Below are positions 9,831-21,990 of a stretch of DNA of 64,000 bases, one piece after another (position 1 is the stretch's first letter; each line of letters opens with the position of its first letter). This stretch comes from Isoetes taiwanensis. Lineage: Eukaryota > Streptophyta > Lycopodiopsida > Isoetales > Isoetaceae. The notes beneath the pieces were generated by a model that saw only the letters and a list, made by a program, of their open reading frames with translations, was not told where the DNA came from and searched no databases. Position numbers and translations under genes: made by a program. The stretch is taken from contig JAJEKV010000052.1 in NCBI GenBank assembly GCA_021234155.1, positions 5,127,606 through 5,191,605 of the forward strand, given 5' to 3'.

Positions 9831-12550
9831 CTACACCAAAAATACGTGTAAACAAATGTAAAGGTGAAGGGGTATCTTTCCCTCAGTTAACTTTGGCCCC
9901 CAAAATTGACATCCGCATAAGGATTACCATAAGGAGGCCGCTTACTTTTCCCCCGCTTATACCAGGAGAGGTTGCCCCACTATCTTCTCCAAAAGCCAGT
10001 CGCCTTCTAGAGGCCTCCCCCAAAGGGTGGTCTACTACTGGCCTCTACTTTTAGCCTCTTCCACCGCTTGGGCATCATCCTCATTATACTCAACCAACCA
10101 CCGAACCGATAAGCAAGAATGAATGCATTTGGTCCTCCCGGATCCAAATGCCTTCATTCTTCTTCTATAATAATTTCCCCGAACCACACCCTTCTTCTTC
10201 TAGTTGGATAGAAGTGAGCCAACATGAAAAAACGTTCCCTTCCAAGATACAATATTAGGCCTTCAAAATCCTAGAATCAAAGACTGCTGCATAAATACCG
10301 CCACATTCCACCAACGCTTCCAAGACTCACCAACACTCCATGCTTAAGGCAACATGTTTCTGTAAGTCGCTTTGCACTCCTTTGAGCATCCACCGTAAAG
10401 TTTCCATACAAAGGGACAACACAAGAACTAAGATGCTAAATACAAATAATAAGTCCGCTTCAAAATTTAAAACTTCATTGAAAATAAAGTGCCTAAGATG
10501 CCTAAATAAGACTTGGCACCAATCTCTCAATGATCGCGATGCAATGAAGAAACGCAAGCATACCCTGCTCCGCCGCCTTAGCAGACAATGGTAGAGGAGT
10601 CACACTGCTGCAAGTTCAAGGTTCGCTCCAACTAACCTGCCTTAACATGTCACCAAGAGTTAGCATTTTCTTCATGTTCACAAACCTAAGAGAACTCAAT
10701 CGGTTGCTATGGCATAGACACCTCTCCAAGATAGGATTATAACCCAAGACAAATAGATACGCCGCATATATATCTGATTCTTGTCTATCTAGATTTGCTA
10801 GAGAAGTATATCTTATCCTTGTCCGACATATGTGCAGATCTTCGAAGAAAGGCTACTCATGTCATGCATGGTCAGATGCAAAATCAAAATGGCAAGTACC
10901 CATTCTAAATTTTATTATCGCTACAAACACCCACAATGAATTAAATACAATCTCAATTCTAGAGTGGATGTTGCTTCTGATTAGGGCAGAATGAGTATTT
11001 TGGTGGACCTTGCTTTTTTTTGTGTGTAAAAAAGGCAAAAGCCTTAGGCATATATTCATATGAGAAAATAAAAAAACATTTTCCATCCCCGAAATTACAA
11101 CCAATAATTGTGGCCATCGTATCATTAGATATGCCTTAAATATCCTTCAAGATATACAAATCCACTCTTCCATATTTCTGAATCTCAGTTTCGACAAGTA
11201 CCCCGCATGAAGCGCAAAGAAAAAGGAATTTGATATAGACAACAATGGAATTCAAGTTTAAATTTTCTGAGAAAAGCAGTAAATGAATTTCGCAAGTGAC
11301 AAACCTACAATGCATATAATCTTGCAAAGCATCCCATGAGTATTCCTTTTGAGTCTCCTCCCTTTTATTTGGGCCCTCCACCGAGTTTCTTCAAGAATCA
11401 ATCAATCATGACCCTTTAACGATCTTACCAACAATTTTGATTGACCACTATTTCTTTGCAAACACAAATCGGTCGAGGTCCGATTCTTAGCGTACCATAT
11501 AACATGTGGAAAGCATCCCTCGATAAAACATTGTTCTGTTTTCTGATCATCATATCATAATTTGTCTATCATATGGGCATGGCCATGGAAAATACCAAAG
11601 ACCTCTAATAAAAAACATTTGTTCCCATTGCTTATCATCATATCATTATTTGTCTTACTATGGGCATGCATTTATATAGGCAAGGGAAAATAAAAACAAA
11701 GATTAAAAAGAAAGGCAGGGGAAATCAAAGATTCAAGAACAAACTCCTGAGGTTTAAAATTACAACAAAGGCTAAGGGCATGTATTGTTACCAATAGTAG
11801 AAGAATCTGGGATCGAATTTGTAGGTAGAATCTAATTAAACTGGTCACAAGTGCTATGCTGCCTAACATTCCAACCCCCATTTGAGGGTAACATTCCAAC
11901 CCCTTGAATTGAAAACGAAAAGCAAGAACAAGTCGATTTGAAATTAAAGGAGGTCATGATGTAGTAGATTAGTGCGCCATAACTGAAACTATTCCCTCCA
12001 ATCAACACTCCTTTGTTGTGCCCTTTCCACGTTGTGCCAGTTGTTATTTTCCTTGCAAAATGTTAGCTATTCCAATTTGATTTGGGGGCATGCTTGTGTT
12101 GTTAGACAACATTAGTGAAGCCCCCTGAGAATTGTGATGAGAACTACCATGAAAATGCATTCTCATTAATCTCTAGAATCACCCCTGTCTCTTATCCCCA
12201 TCAGTAAGCTCTATGCGTGGTAGTTTGCACATGGATCATTTGAAGCTTTTTCTTGTGGATTTAACAAAGACAGATACGTCATGTGGGTCGGCCTTCCTCC
12301 TTCTCGAGTAATGTACCACTTAACAAACAACTCTATTAATGATACAAAGCAGCGAACCTTTATCATTCTCAGCCGCGAAGTAATTTCGATAAGGATTGTA
12401 CAACAGCTTCTCTCAGAGTTTATATCTGAGATTATCTACTGCTAGAAATGTCAAAAATGCATTTGGTCCTGTATGAAATATCACAAAAGTGGGCAATAAA
12501 GATTCCCAAAGAACTCCGTGAGCTAAGCACCACTAAGCTACAATGGAAAA
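9831..12550. other. Intergenic, nothing recognised
   Basis: Contains several short open frames on both strands without recognisable motifs. GCATGTATT and ATGGGCATG words recur near 11570-11780 but do not form a clear repeat. Confidence 0.45.
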
Positions 12551-13017
12551 ATGCCACTAGGCAAAGGAGGATCTGGTATGGTTTATGAAGAAGTGCTAAA
12601 TGATAGACGAGTGATGGTTGTAAAAAAGTCTACAAATCTAGAAAGTTCCAAGTTTTTCGACCAAGAACTGAGGCTCTTAGCATGGCTGAATTAAGCTTAT
12701 CCAGTCTTGATTGGATTCTGCAAGCAAGATTACTTTTTGAGTTCATGGAGAATGGTTAGCTTATCTATGAATGTGGGCATTCAGCTATGGAGAACGAGAG
12801 TCAAGATAGTAGAACACAGGCTAGAATATTGGCATGCTTGTGCTAGTCCTCCTATCATACACAGAGATGTGAAGCTTGAAAACATACTGCTGGACAAGGA
12901 AATGAATGCACTGAAGACTGATGTCTATAGCCTTGGAAATATCACACTGAAGAGTGATGTGTATATGTTTTGGAAAATCTTTGAGAAGAATCGATTCATC
13001 AACGGAGCACCTAACTA
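12551..13017 (+). pseudogene. Receptor-like protein kinase remnant
   Basis: A decayed Ser/Thr kinase domain of plant receptor-like type. From 12551 the frame gives the ATP-binding loop LGKGGSGMVYEEVLNDRR, the VAIK-like lysine as VVKKSTNLESSKFF, and DQELRLLAWLN before a stop. A shifted frame continues as GFCKQDYFL, then LLFEFMENG in another frame, and later the catalytic loop PPIIHRDVKLENILLDKE (about 12850-12900) with the HRD Asp and the paired Asn intact. The DFG motif and activation segment are missing: the sequence jumps to KTDVYSLG and a second KSDVYMFW-like piece, as if a short segment was deleted or duplicated. No leader, lectin or transmembrane domain is found. The closest group by motif is the wall-associated or LRK10-like receptor kinases (inference). 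It cannot encode an active kinase. Confidence 0.8.
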
Positions 13018-13639
13018 GCTTTAGCCCTAAAAGCAGCTTTATAGCTCGGAGATGATATTCACTATTGCCCATGCCTTTCATAATACAAGTCATAAACAGA
13101 AACCAGTCTAGATGATCTATGTCTGCAATTTAAAGAAAAAAACAAATAAAAGATTAGAGGCAGCAATGTGATTTTTATCCATTAAGATATTCTTTTGAAT
13201 GTGAATGTCAACTAGCCATCATATGATTAACTAGCTTCCTTGGACGAATGCTAGCAACCTGGTCCAAGGCCCCTTTTCTTCATCTTTTAAAGGAAATTAA
13301 ATTAACTGCATGTTGAGACAATGACAAATGTGCTGTTGATTCCTTTTCCCCAACAGCGTTCAAATGGCTCTCTAATACGCCAGTAAGAATTTGAAAAATC
13401 GAAAGCAAACACAAAGGATACCGGACCTTTAGCCAATCATCTCATAGTGCATGTTAAATGTAAAACAGGAAAACATTGTTTTTATTCATAAAGCACAATT
13501 TACATAACTCAAGTTTTCTATAGAGTTCAATAATAGGGAATAATTTCCTGCAAATGTCATAGATTAACATGTAAATCAAGTCTTTTAAACAGGCCATCCA
13601 ATATATGTCCAAACCTTTTTAAATAGTTAACCAGCAAAT
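13018..13639. other. Intergenic between kinase remnant and minus-strand gene
   Basis: No coding motif seen. It would include the 3' flank of the minus-strand gene that ends at 13640. Confidence 0.4.
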
Positions 13640-14688
13640 TCAAAGTATCATCCCAGCTCCAATGGCCAGTATTGAAGCAAGATAAGTGGAAGAGAGTGCA
13701 ACTTTACTAGTACTACTAATATATGATGTGGAGGAAGATGTGTCAAGAGAGAGCGATCCTTGGGAATTGAGGACCAATTTGAGATTGCTCCAAGATGTAT
13801 CTCATGCGCTAATGTAATAACTCACAGCGGCTGAAGTCCTCGAAACTGAAATGACATGGTAGAATCTAGAGCGAAGCTCTCAAGCATTATTATCAACGCC
13901 CGTGAGTCATTTTCAGAGGACCCCAAGTGGAGATGACAGTGGAGGTGACAGTGTCATACACTTGGAGGATGCATTGGAATGATGAAGAGATGGACAAATA
14001 TGCAGTATATTTGGTGTAGCTGTAGGAGTACTGGTAGGATACAAGGGTGTATGTCTGAGGGAAGGTTTTGAATTTGCTGGGATAAAGGGAACCAAAGTTA
14101 AGAGAAGAAGAAGCAGGAGGGGGAGGGGGAGGAGGAGAAATACCCAGATATGGAGTTGGAGGAGATTTGCTGTTTAGATATGGAGGTGGAGGAGATGGAT
14201 CTAGAGATGGATTTTGAGGTGGAGGAGGAGGAGGAGTTGCTCCACTCAAAGTCAAAGAGAGATGTCCATATGTATCAAGCCACAACGCCAGTTGATCCAA
14301 GTGTGATTTTGATCTCAAGATTGATTCCAGAATCAAGATGCTGCAGGTTCGCTCTCTCGCACGACATAGGGTAGCGATCACTCGTTCACGAGCTCGCATA
14401 CATTTTGGGTAGAATAATCCCCTGAGTTCATTTGAAGAGAAGTCCATCTAGTTGTGATGACACGAGTCAGTCACATATTTCCGTGAGTGCGAGGAAGCTG
14501 GAAGATATACGATGAAGAATATAGGTGTTAATCCCTCCCATTATTCTGTAGTATTGAGGAAATGCTGCATTACTCTGTGGCGAGAAGGAGCCAAAGGTAT
14601 ATGTCATAGTGCAATCAACAAAGGTGTGGAGATGGAAGATGAAGAAGAAGATGAGAAAGCTAGAGAAGAAAATTTTTAGTTTGGCCAT
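13640..14688 (-). pseudogene. Possible secreted proline-rich GPI-anchored protein gene (frame broken)
   Basis: Three pieces in the right order suggest one gene. The start at 14688 (CCATGGCC context) gives a signal peptide with a long hydrophobic core (FFSSFLIFFFIFHLH, then VDC), followed by TMTYTFGSFSPQ. The middle (14447 to 13893) is an open frame of 184 residues with a proline-rich block, SGATPPPPPPQNPSLDPSPP, and further PPPP runs. The end (about 13760-13640) reads SLSLDTSSSTSYISSTSK and then a hydrophobic tail, VALSSTYLASILAIGAGMIL-stop, as expected for a GPI attachment signal. The pieces lie in different frames with stops between them near 14467 and 13890, so introns, sequence errors or decay are all possible. 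Proteins of this layout sit on the outer plasma membrane and cell wall. The family is unrecognised. A TATA-like box lies about 45-55 bp upstream of the start. Confidence 0.45.
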
Positions 14689-14731
14689 GGATAACCAATA
14701 ATTCTAGATACTCCCCACCTTTGAGATCCCC

Positions 14732-14743
14732 TTTAAATATAAG
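14732..14743 (-). promoter_or_regulatory. TATA-like box for the minus-strand gene
   Basis: The minus strand reads CTTATATTTAAAG about 45-55 bp before the ATG at 14688. This would put transcription initiation close to the start codon, so the 5' leader would be very short. The call depends on the gene call. Confidence 0.3.
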
Positions 14744-15589
14744 CCGCGATTCCATTCGAAGATTCCACTGAACAGCATCGACATATTTAGCACGCATTCC
14801 GCCAATAAATATATATTCAGAATGCCGTAAATGGAATGTCAATGGCTTTGTTTGCTCCTCCATCACCAGGATGAGTATGTAACTGCTGTGTTTCAAATCC
14901 ATCTAAATTGTACTTACATCATGACAGACTTGCAGGTTGACGTGCTACTTACCTATGTTAGCAATAATTCAGATATAACTTAACATTCCAGAGGCAGAGA
15001 AAAGTTTATCGGGCTTTCGCTGGAACGCCGCATCGCTAAGCATACGAGGCGCATGCTGACAACGCAGAAAGCCCAAGAAAAGGGCTTTACCTTCACGAAG
15101 AGACTACCGGGCCCAATCCAAATTCGCGCTAATGCGGTCATGCCCAAAAAGAATGCGTAAAAAACAATCAGGTAAAACGTGCGTAACTACCGTAAAATGG
15201 CACGCGCAGAAATGGCGTAATGTGCAAGAAAGTTTTGCACGGTTCCAGTTTGAAACACGTGTCAATGTGAAGATTGGATGAGATCTACTGATTAGTCTGC
15301 TCGCCCTTTACGCGGCCGCATGTAGTTTTGAATAGAAAATAATGCATGATCAACAAACAAAAAATGAAAAACCTTGCCGCCAAATAATAAACTATTAAAA
15401 TGCACTCCCTTTTATAATAGACCACAGTAAGCTCACGCGATAAAGGTTTGCCTTCATGCACGAAGCTGTAGGGTATGTACCGTCCAAATAAATGGCAGTA
15501 TATGCCAAAACCACCTATTATGTCGTACATCAAACCTCGATTGTCGAGACCTCATGTAGCCGGCATATACACCGTCCAAGCAAAAGATA
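14744..15589. other. Upstream flank, nothing recognised
   Basis: Holds GC-richer patches at 15008-15190 in otherwise AT-rich DNA. No coding motif or repeat landmark seen. Confidence 0.4.
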
Positions 15590-16790
15590 TATTTAAACTA
15601 ATTCTCCAAAATTTCTAGGTAACTCTAACGCAAAAGTATCCCATCATCTTTTATGGAAGGAGTAATTTGATGATTTCACCGCGAAATCTTTCGTGATGAC
15701 CCGCGTCACGAACGGCTCGGCTCTCGAAAGTATGCCGCTTAGGTCACCGAAAATTTCCTTCAGAATTGGATGATACCAAATTCCTCCGATGGAAATTTTG
15801 ATCCAAATTTCAAATTTTACCGCTTCGAGGAGATCTTTGCGTATGTACATGCTTTTGCTCTTAGTTTTGATTTTCCGTGTTCATCATTGATTTTTGTCTC
15901 AAATGGATCTTGCCGCAGCCTGTGATTCGCCCAAAACTTCACAACTGGGTGGCATCAAGAAAAAAAGCACTAAACAAAAGAATAACGAAGTCACGCGCTA
16001 AAATTGATAATCGGTATGTAAATCACCGTCCTGGACGGGCCGCTTAAAGTGCTTTAAACGCACGCATTTTTTCAATAAGTATTTAACGCAAGGCTTATTT
16101 GTATGTAAGACCTCGATGAAATATTTTTGGTTGACCCGCCAATAATTCTTCACGAAGTGACTCTAAATTTGATCTCCTATCATCGCTTTTTGCATCTCCA
16201 CCTAATGGAAGCACGCATTTAGATTTCATGTGAAGCCGCTTTGTAGATATGCTTTTCCCTTATAGATACCAAATTCCGCTTTTTTAGTCAAGTTTTCACT
16301 ATCAATCCTCTATGGAATGATCCTCAAACTTGGACCTCCAAAGACGCTTTTGCATCACGAATCCAATGGAATAGACGCCATCAAATCTGTGTATTGTAAT
16401 TTGTAAGATATTAGGCTTTACTGCGAAAAAATATCGAAATCGTTTTTTGGCCTCTTGTGCAAAATATCTAATGGATTTACTCGAATTTTCGCGGTCTCAG
16501 ATCGCTTTGTAACAGCGAATCCATATGGAACCGATTTCTGGCAATCTATTTTCGGCCGTAAGTAGTCATGCAGGATATCGGGCTTCTACTCTACGGCAAC
16601 CTTGATCGAATTTTTCATGATTGTGCTCCAAAATATGCAGAAGCCGCACTCATAAGGATTCTAGCTCTTTGGATGCCGATTCCAATGAGCCATAGCTTGT
16701 CAGATTCGTGCGAAGTAGGATCAAACGCCACAAAACGAGTGCTTCACAATAAGCACGAAGATCGCCCATATCAAGAAATTTTAGCCGTTG
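15590..16790. repeat. Degenerate satellite-like repeat, period about 160 bp
   Basis: Related segments recur at a spacing of about 157-165 bp. One is seen as GCATCTCCACCTAATGGAAG near 16189, GCATCACGAATCCAATGGAA near 16350, AGCGAATCCATATGGAAC near 16513 and GATGCCGATTCCAATGAG near 16673. A second track with the same spacing is TGACTCTAAATTTGATCTCC (16158), ATCCTCAAACTTGGACCTCC (16319), TTTACTCGAATTTTCGCGGT (16475) and TCATGATTGTGCTCC (16616). Weaker copies extend left, for example ATACCAAATTCCTCCGATGG at about 15771. The arrangement is head to tail with strong divergence, as in an old satellite or the internal repeats of a retroelement LTR. Confidence 0.55.
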
Positions 16791-17562
16791 ATTGATTTTG
16801 ATCATCCTACCAGTCCGTGTCTTCTCATAGTATCTACTTTCTATTTTACTTGCTTAATATGTGCTTCGGCCAAAAAATTGTAATTCCCACCGCTTATGGT
16901 ACCCTCATCTTCATATATGGCCGTTGTTTCCGTTATTATGCCGCTTGTCTTGTCAGACTATTTTGTTTATGCCCTCACTGAAAATAATTAGAAAAGCCGA
17001 TCGTGACTCACAGCATGTTCCGTGACAGATCTTGGCCTAGTACTGTCACAGAAATACAGACTGCATTTGAAGAAGTGATCGCTGGAGTGGAGAAGCTTGG
17101 GTTTGTTTAAACACAGAGGAGGCACTTCACCAAGAATGTCAATTTAACAACAAATTGCAGTTTTCAGCCTTTTAAAATTTTGCTAAATAAGGGCGAAATT
17201 TGAAGGTGGTCCAAATTTCGTCTATTCTATTTCCATAAGTCGTCGTGCAAAATCTTATCTTACCATAACACATGTAATGCTTTTGTACAGATAGCAATTA
17301 ATGGAATATTCTAGTATTGCTTTGCATAAATAGAGGAATCGTCATTGGACATTGGGTCTTTCCAACTTTCATGTGTAGAATAATTAACCTTTGACAAATA
17401 TGTCCTAACCATAATCGATGTAGAAAATATGCTGTCCATAAACTCATGCATTTGAAACTTTGGTGTTTATAGGTTTTTTAGCACACCAGCCCTACTGGGC
17501 CTACAGCCTTTCCTCAAATTCTAGCCTATCCACGTGTAATTTCTACTTCATCAAAATCTGAT
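16791..17562. other. Intergenic, nothing recognised
   Basis: AT-rich DNA with no motif. It could contain the promoter of the exon-like segments that follow. Confidence 0.4.
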
Positions 17563-19165
17563 GTGCCTTATTTTCCACCATCAGATCTCTGCTTTTACAA
17601 ATCTATGGGCAGGGAAATTAGAAAAGGGCAAAAAAAACACGGAGATAGAATGAGTCGCCGATCCCTCTCCGAATTCCCTAATTGCTTTCTCCTTCTTTCC
17701 ATTTCTTCCCTGCCTCCCGTTCCTGCTTCACAGGCACCAACTGCTCTTCCCTTAGCGCCATTCTTCCAGTTATTCCGCATCTCTGTGCCATCTCTATCTT
17801 GTGTGCACCTTTCTTACTCTCGTTCTATTGCACTTAGATTAGGGAAGGTTTTGTATTTTCTTATTTTTGGCCTCCTCTTTGCGCTGCCGTTTTTCTATAT
17901 TGGATTTTGCCTCTTCGATTTCTGAGCAGTATGAGTAGAATGCTTCATTTCTTGCTATGCAGACTGGCCAAGGATTTGTTAACTATTTTTTTTAGGAATG
18001 TGTTTGATCGGCCTCAGCCAACTTGGCTTCCCATGGTCGGCGGCTGTGTTTTGGCCGACCTTTGAAGGTCTAAATTTAGGGTTCATGGTCGAGCTTGCAT
18101 TTTGATTGGTCTGAGATTAATCCTGCCATGGCCGGCTTACAGAATTTCTATTCTGACCTGCAAGCACCTAGCACCATTATTAACATTCATGCTGTCCGGG
18201 TTGTTGAAGAGCAGGGCTTCCAGCATCTCTAGGATGCTCGCCTTCTTCTAAGTTTATAAAGCTGGGTATTCACTTCTTCTCCTGGTAAGCATCGATATGT
18301 ATTTGATTGACACATCCTGACCATTTTCATGATCTTGGATAGCCAGATCTTCACTTCTTTAGCTCCATTGCATGTCAGAAAACATAAAATCTGTTGCCCT
18401 GGAACTTCAGCAGTTGCAATTAGAATGGAAGCTAAAAGCTGGTTCTCATTACATTCATACTTATTTAAAAGTGTATGATCAGGGTCAAAAGGATCTGAAA
18501 AACAATGTTAAACCTTCTTTTGAAATACATGTTGAGAATCAGAGAAGCAGCCTGCAATTCGAGCACCATGTTTCTTGTATTATGTCGGAATTCATATTCC
18601 GAGTTTTTTTGTGACAGAAATTTTTGTGGTGCTTAGCCCTCAAGCACAGCATGTGCTAGCACAACAAGATCAATCATGTTTTCTTTTCTTGGTTTGCAGT
18701 AGTTTTCATGTTCAACAATACAGGATCTTTTGCGGTGACTCAGACAAGTTTCGCACTCAGAACATGTCAAGTCCTGCTCTGACGGCTTGGCCTTATCTTC
18801 CTCATGGGTGGGTAATACTATATTTCCCCTTTGTCTTAGATTTCCATTTTCTTTCTTCATCATTCTTCAGCTGCTGATACCAGACTTGCATATCACTACC
18901 TTCTCCATCACCCTTACAAGTTTTATCCTCACCTTTTCCCACATGCTCAAACAATCCGCGATTAAGTGTGCTTCAATGGCCTTCAGACGTTCTGCTTACT
19001 AATGTTTCAATGGAATTCTTCTGCTTTGGAAGGTTTAAGTGCTATAAATAAGCTAGCAATAGAAATTTTTGAATCAATTACAACTCGAAGTGCCGGCTCC
19101 GATGTTGTAAATATTTGGCAGCTCTCTCCATCTATTCTGGTAGTATACATAGTAATGATGTGAGT
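17563..19165 (+). pseudogene. Unrecognised gene-like exons
   Basis: A pyrimidine-rich leader (17660-17830, typical of plant 5' transcribed regions) is followed by open segments with protein-like composition. These are 18372-18614 (SENIKSVALELQQLQLEWKL onward), 18704-18805 (SSFHVQQYRIFCGDSDKF, preceded by TTTGCAG), and 18966-19135 (SALEGLSAINKLAIEIFESI, followed by TTGGCAG). Possible splice acceptors and donors are present, but a continuous frame cannot be assembled by eye. I do not recognise the protein. It may be a host-gene fragment, a processed pseudogene or captured DNA. Confidence 0.25.
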
Positions 19166-19789
19166 GATATCTCATGTTCAATTCTTATCATGTATCATAT
19201 GATGCAAAGACTAAAAAAAGCAGATTCATTTAATCCAGGTACATATCAGTCTATCCTGTTTATTTGAAAAGAAACAACTACAGTGATCTCAAATGCCAGC
19301 AGCTACAAACAGATCTTAAAGCGGTCAAGGAAAGGGTAACTGCCCAAAAAACCCATCATTAGGCAAAGCAATCACATTAGAGACCAACTCAAACCTCGAA
19401 AGATGCCACCTACCTTATAAAGCCCACGAAGACTTCTAAAACGAGCACTACTAGCTAGTTCATAAGGATCATGCGGGTCACACAAAGAATCATGAAAAAA
19501 TTGCTTGCTTGCACAATCAACTAACAGTACGCTTTGACTTATGGAGAGGAATTGACTTGTCATTATTTTTGTTGCTAACTATTGTGGAACAATTTCCTTT
19601 TTTTGCCCCAAACCACATCCTTGCTCTACCCCAAGCCAGATCCTTGCTCTGCTACCTCCTTGCTGTGTCAAAATCATATGCATATTTCAAAGTTTCATTT
19701 AATTAGACTAAACTAATCACAAAACTTTAGTTCCTTCTATATAATGGCTCTCTCCTTGTGAATGCTGTTATTTTTTTAGTGAACCTTTT
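19166..19789. other. Intergenic, nothing recognised
   Basis: AT-rich DNA. Two near-identical CCTTGCTCTACC / CCTTGCTCTGCTACC words sit at 19619-19655. No coding motif seen. Confidence 0.4.
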
Positions 19790-20255
19790 GTGCTTGCTTA
19801 GTGTTGCCCTAATCGTTGTGCCTATGAACCTAGACCTCACTCACCATTATCTACTCCGTTTATGCTAACCTTTGTGTCAGATGATTGGTTGTGCTGATAC
19901 TACTGAGGTCTTTGGAATTTGAGATGCATATGTCCTATTTTTAAAACTCCACTTTCTTATATTTACTTACCCCTTATCTTTTGTTCCCTTCTTACTTAGA
20001 TGTCATTTTTACCTTTCATGCCCATGGATTTGACCTTGCTCAATATCACCCCTATCTTTTTACCTAAACCTTTGAGCGTTTCTATTCAATTTTCCTTTTT
20101 AAGCTTGCTTGCCCTCTTATTTTTATTTTTATGTTCCTTGCTTACCCACCCTAATCTTTGCGCCTATAGAATTCGGAACTCACTCACTATTGCCTACTCC
20201 TTTAGCACCATTGTACTGATAGACTCAAAGTTCTTTGAATATTGTCTCAAGTGAT
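19790..20255. repeat. Diverged direct repeat, about 340 bp apart
   Basis: The block from 19797 (CCCTAATCGTTGTGCCTATG, then CTCACTCACCATTATCTACTCC) recurs from about 20140 as CCCTAATCTTTGCGCCTATA, then CTCACTCACTATTGCCTACTCC. Both are followed by GTnCTGATA and TTCTTTG-like words. This is a partial duplication with clear divergence. Confidence 0.6.
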
Positions 20256-20769
20256 TTGCAATTTGTAATCATATGAAAGGAAGTATGCACCACATGTGGC
20301 ATTGAGATGGTTTAGACTTCAGTTGCAATGAAGTTCTTAGCCCCTTCACCTTTCCTTGTTTGCATTTCGCATTAGCAATTTTGTTCTAATTATTTTCTTT
20401 GATTTCAACTCTATAGAGGGAAGCCTAATGCTACTCTAGGTGTTTATGGAGCTTCATTTACCTTATTATTTTGAGGTATATTAGCGTTAGTAACTTTTCA
20501 TTTTTTACATGTTACTTGTCCTTGAACCTTGATTAAGGTTAATACTTTAACTGATCCTTGAGATTCTCTAGAAGATTATATCGAACATGTCTTGCCATGT
20601 TAATCCTTATTCCACACTCTTATGCGCCTGCATTTGGGATGTCTTGTGTGTGTCTTACGTTTGTCATTTCGATCCAATCAAAGGAGTAGACATTTACCTT
20701 ATTATATACCAAGTCTAAATACCTAACCAATTTGACCTTGCCAAAGCCTTCTGGTGTGCCTTTTGCTAG
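20256..20769. other. Intergenic, nothing recognised
   Basis: No coding motif or repeat landmark seen up to the poly(T) at 20770. Confidence 0.4.
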
Positions 20770-21990
20770 TTTTTTTTTTTTTTGAGGGTAAGAATATGTA
20801 TTAATATATAAAAATTACATAAGATATCCCCAAATGGGATTGATGGAAATAATTATCCTGGCAGATACATAACTCGCAAGTGCCAAGGCTTGTACTAAGG
20901 CGCCACTCCAATCTTCTACACATTTGGATTACTATGGGAAACCATCTTCATCGGGGCTTAGATACTATATGGAGTTAGCAGCCAATTCCAGAAGCAACAG
21001 AACTTGGGAAGCCCATCTACTTGGGGCGAGATCCACCATCCAACATCCCTATACTTGCGTTATTGATTGGTCATAAGCCATGCGCACCTTTGTTTAAAAT
21101 CCGGATCGATTACATTTAAAAAATGGTAGAATCCTTATATTTGCCAATTCAAGTTCTTATTTGTAGTTGCGGCCAAACTTCCTATGGTGAGCCAAGGCCA
21201 TGAGGGCTACCTCCATGTTGAAGCTATTACGAATCCTTGTGTAGGCGGTCGGTCCTCAAGAGCTACACCATGATTGTTTCCAAATACACCACAATGATAT
21301 ATTGGTTAAAGTGAGCTGGATAAGCACGTGCACCTAAAGCTGGCTAGAATGGCAGCCATGCCCCAAGTGACATCATGGCAATAATTGGACAAACCCACCT
21401 CCAAAAAGTCTCTATGATGGGACAAAGTGATCCATTGTCTCGTGCTCCACAGCCCTAGAGGCGAGATCATGTTGGGAACAACACCCTTGTTCAACAACCA
21501 TGTCATAGTGTATACTCCTTCTTGTAGGCTGATCCAGCAGAATTGAATCTTTTGGAACATGAGGGCGGTCTTAGTCAATGGGCCATGGTTTTACGCTTGA
21601 TCCTGATCCCAACACAATACTACTTGACCTTTAATGGGGATTGGCGGCATTGTAATCCATACAATTTTGACTTTATATTACGCCTCATCCCCACACAACC
21701 ACCTATCCTCTTCCCCTACAATGCCGGAGAGCAGATCTTGCGGCATTCACCATAATCTTCCTAAAGACCTTCCTATCACCTTCCTTAACTTTTTGGAACG
21801 AGGCTGTCTTGTCCAAATGAAATCCATCTATCATTTTCCCACAAGCGCTAACCCAGTTGAATTCACACAGCAACACGCCATTTGCAGTAAACACTCGAGG
21901 GTGTACAAGTGCAAGAGGGAGCGCATCCCTCTCCCAAATCCTAGTATACTCAGCCCCCTGCCTCCCAATGAGCATTTGCTATACTGAAGA
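20770..21990 (-). mobile_element. L1-type LINE, 3' portion with zinc-binding RT end
   Basis: The poly(T) at 20770-20783 followed by an AT-rich tail is the 3' end of a minus-strand LINE. Upstream on that strand, an open frame at 21306-21578 gives KIQFCWISLQEGVYTMTWLL and NKGVVPNM, and a neighbouring frame gives RAVEHETMDHF. These match the WR-x-x-x-(N/K)G-V-x-T-x-x-x-L-x-x-(R/K)G and E-T-x-x-H-x-x-x-x-C pattern of the zinc-binding domain (zf-RVT) at the end of plant LINE ORF2. The frame at 21703-21975 (RIWERDALPLALVHPRVFT) fits the region just before it. The RT and endonuclease are absent, so this is a 5'-truncated, frameshifted copy. Confidence 0.65.

Noticed and set aside
14150-14374. Acidic Glu-rich plus-strand frame
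   Set aside because: It is the antisense of the proline-rich segment of the minus-strand gene candidate.
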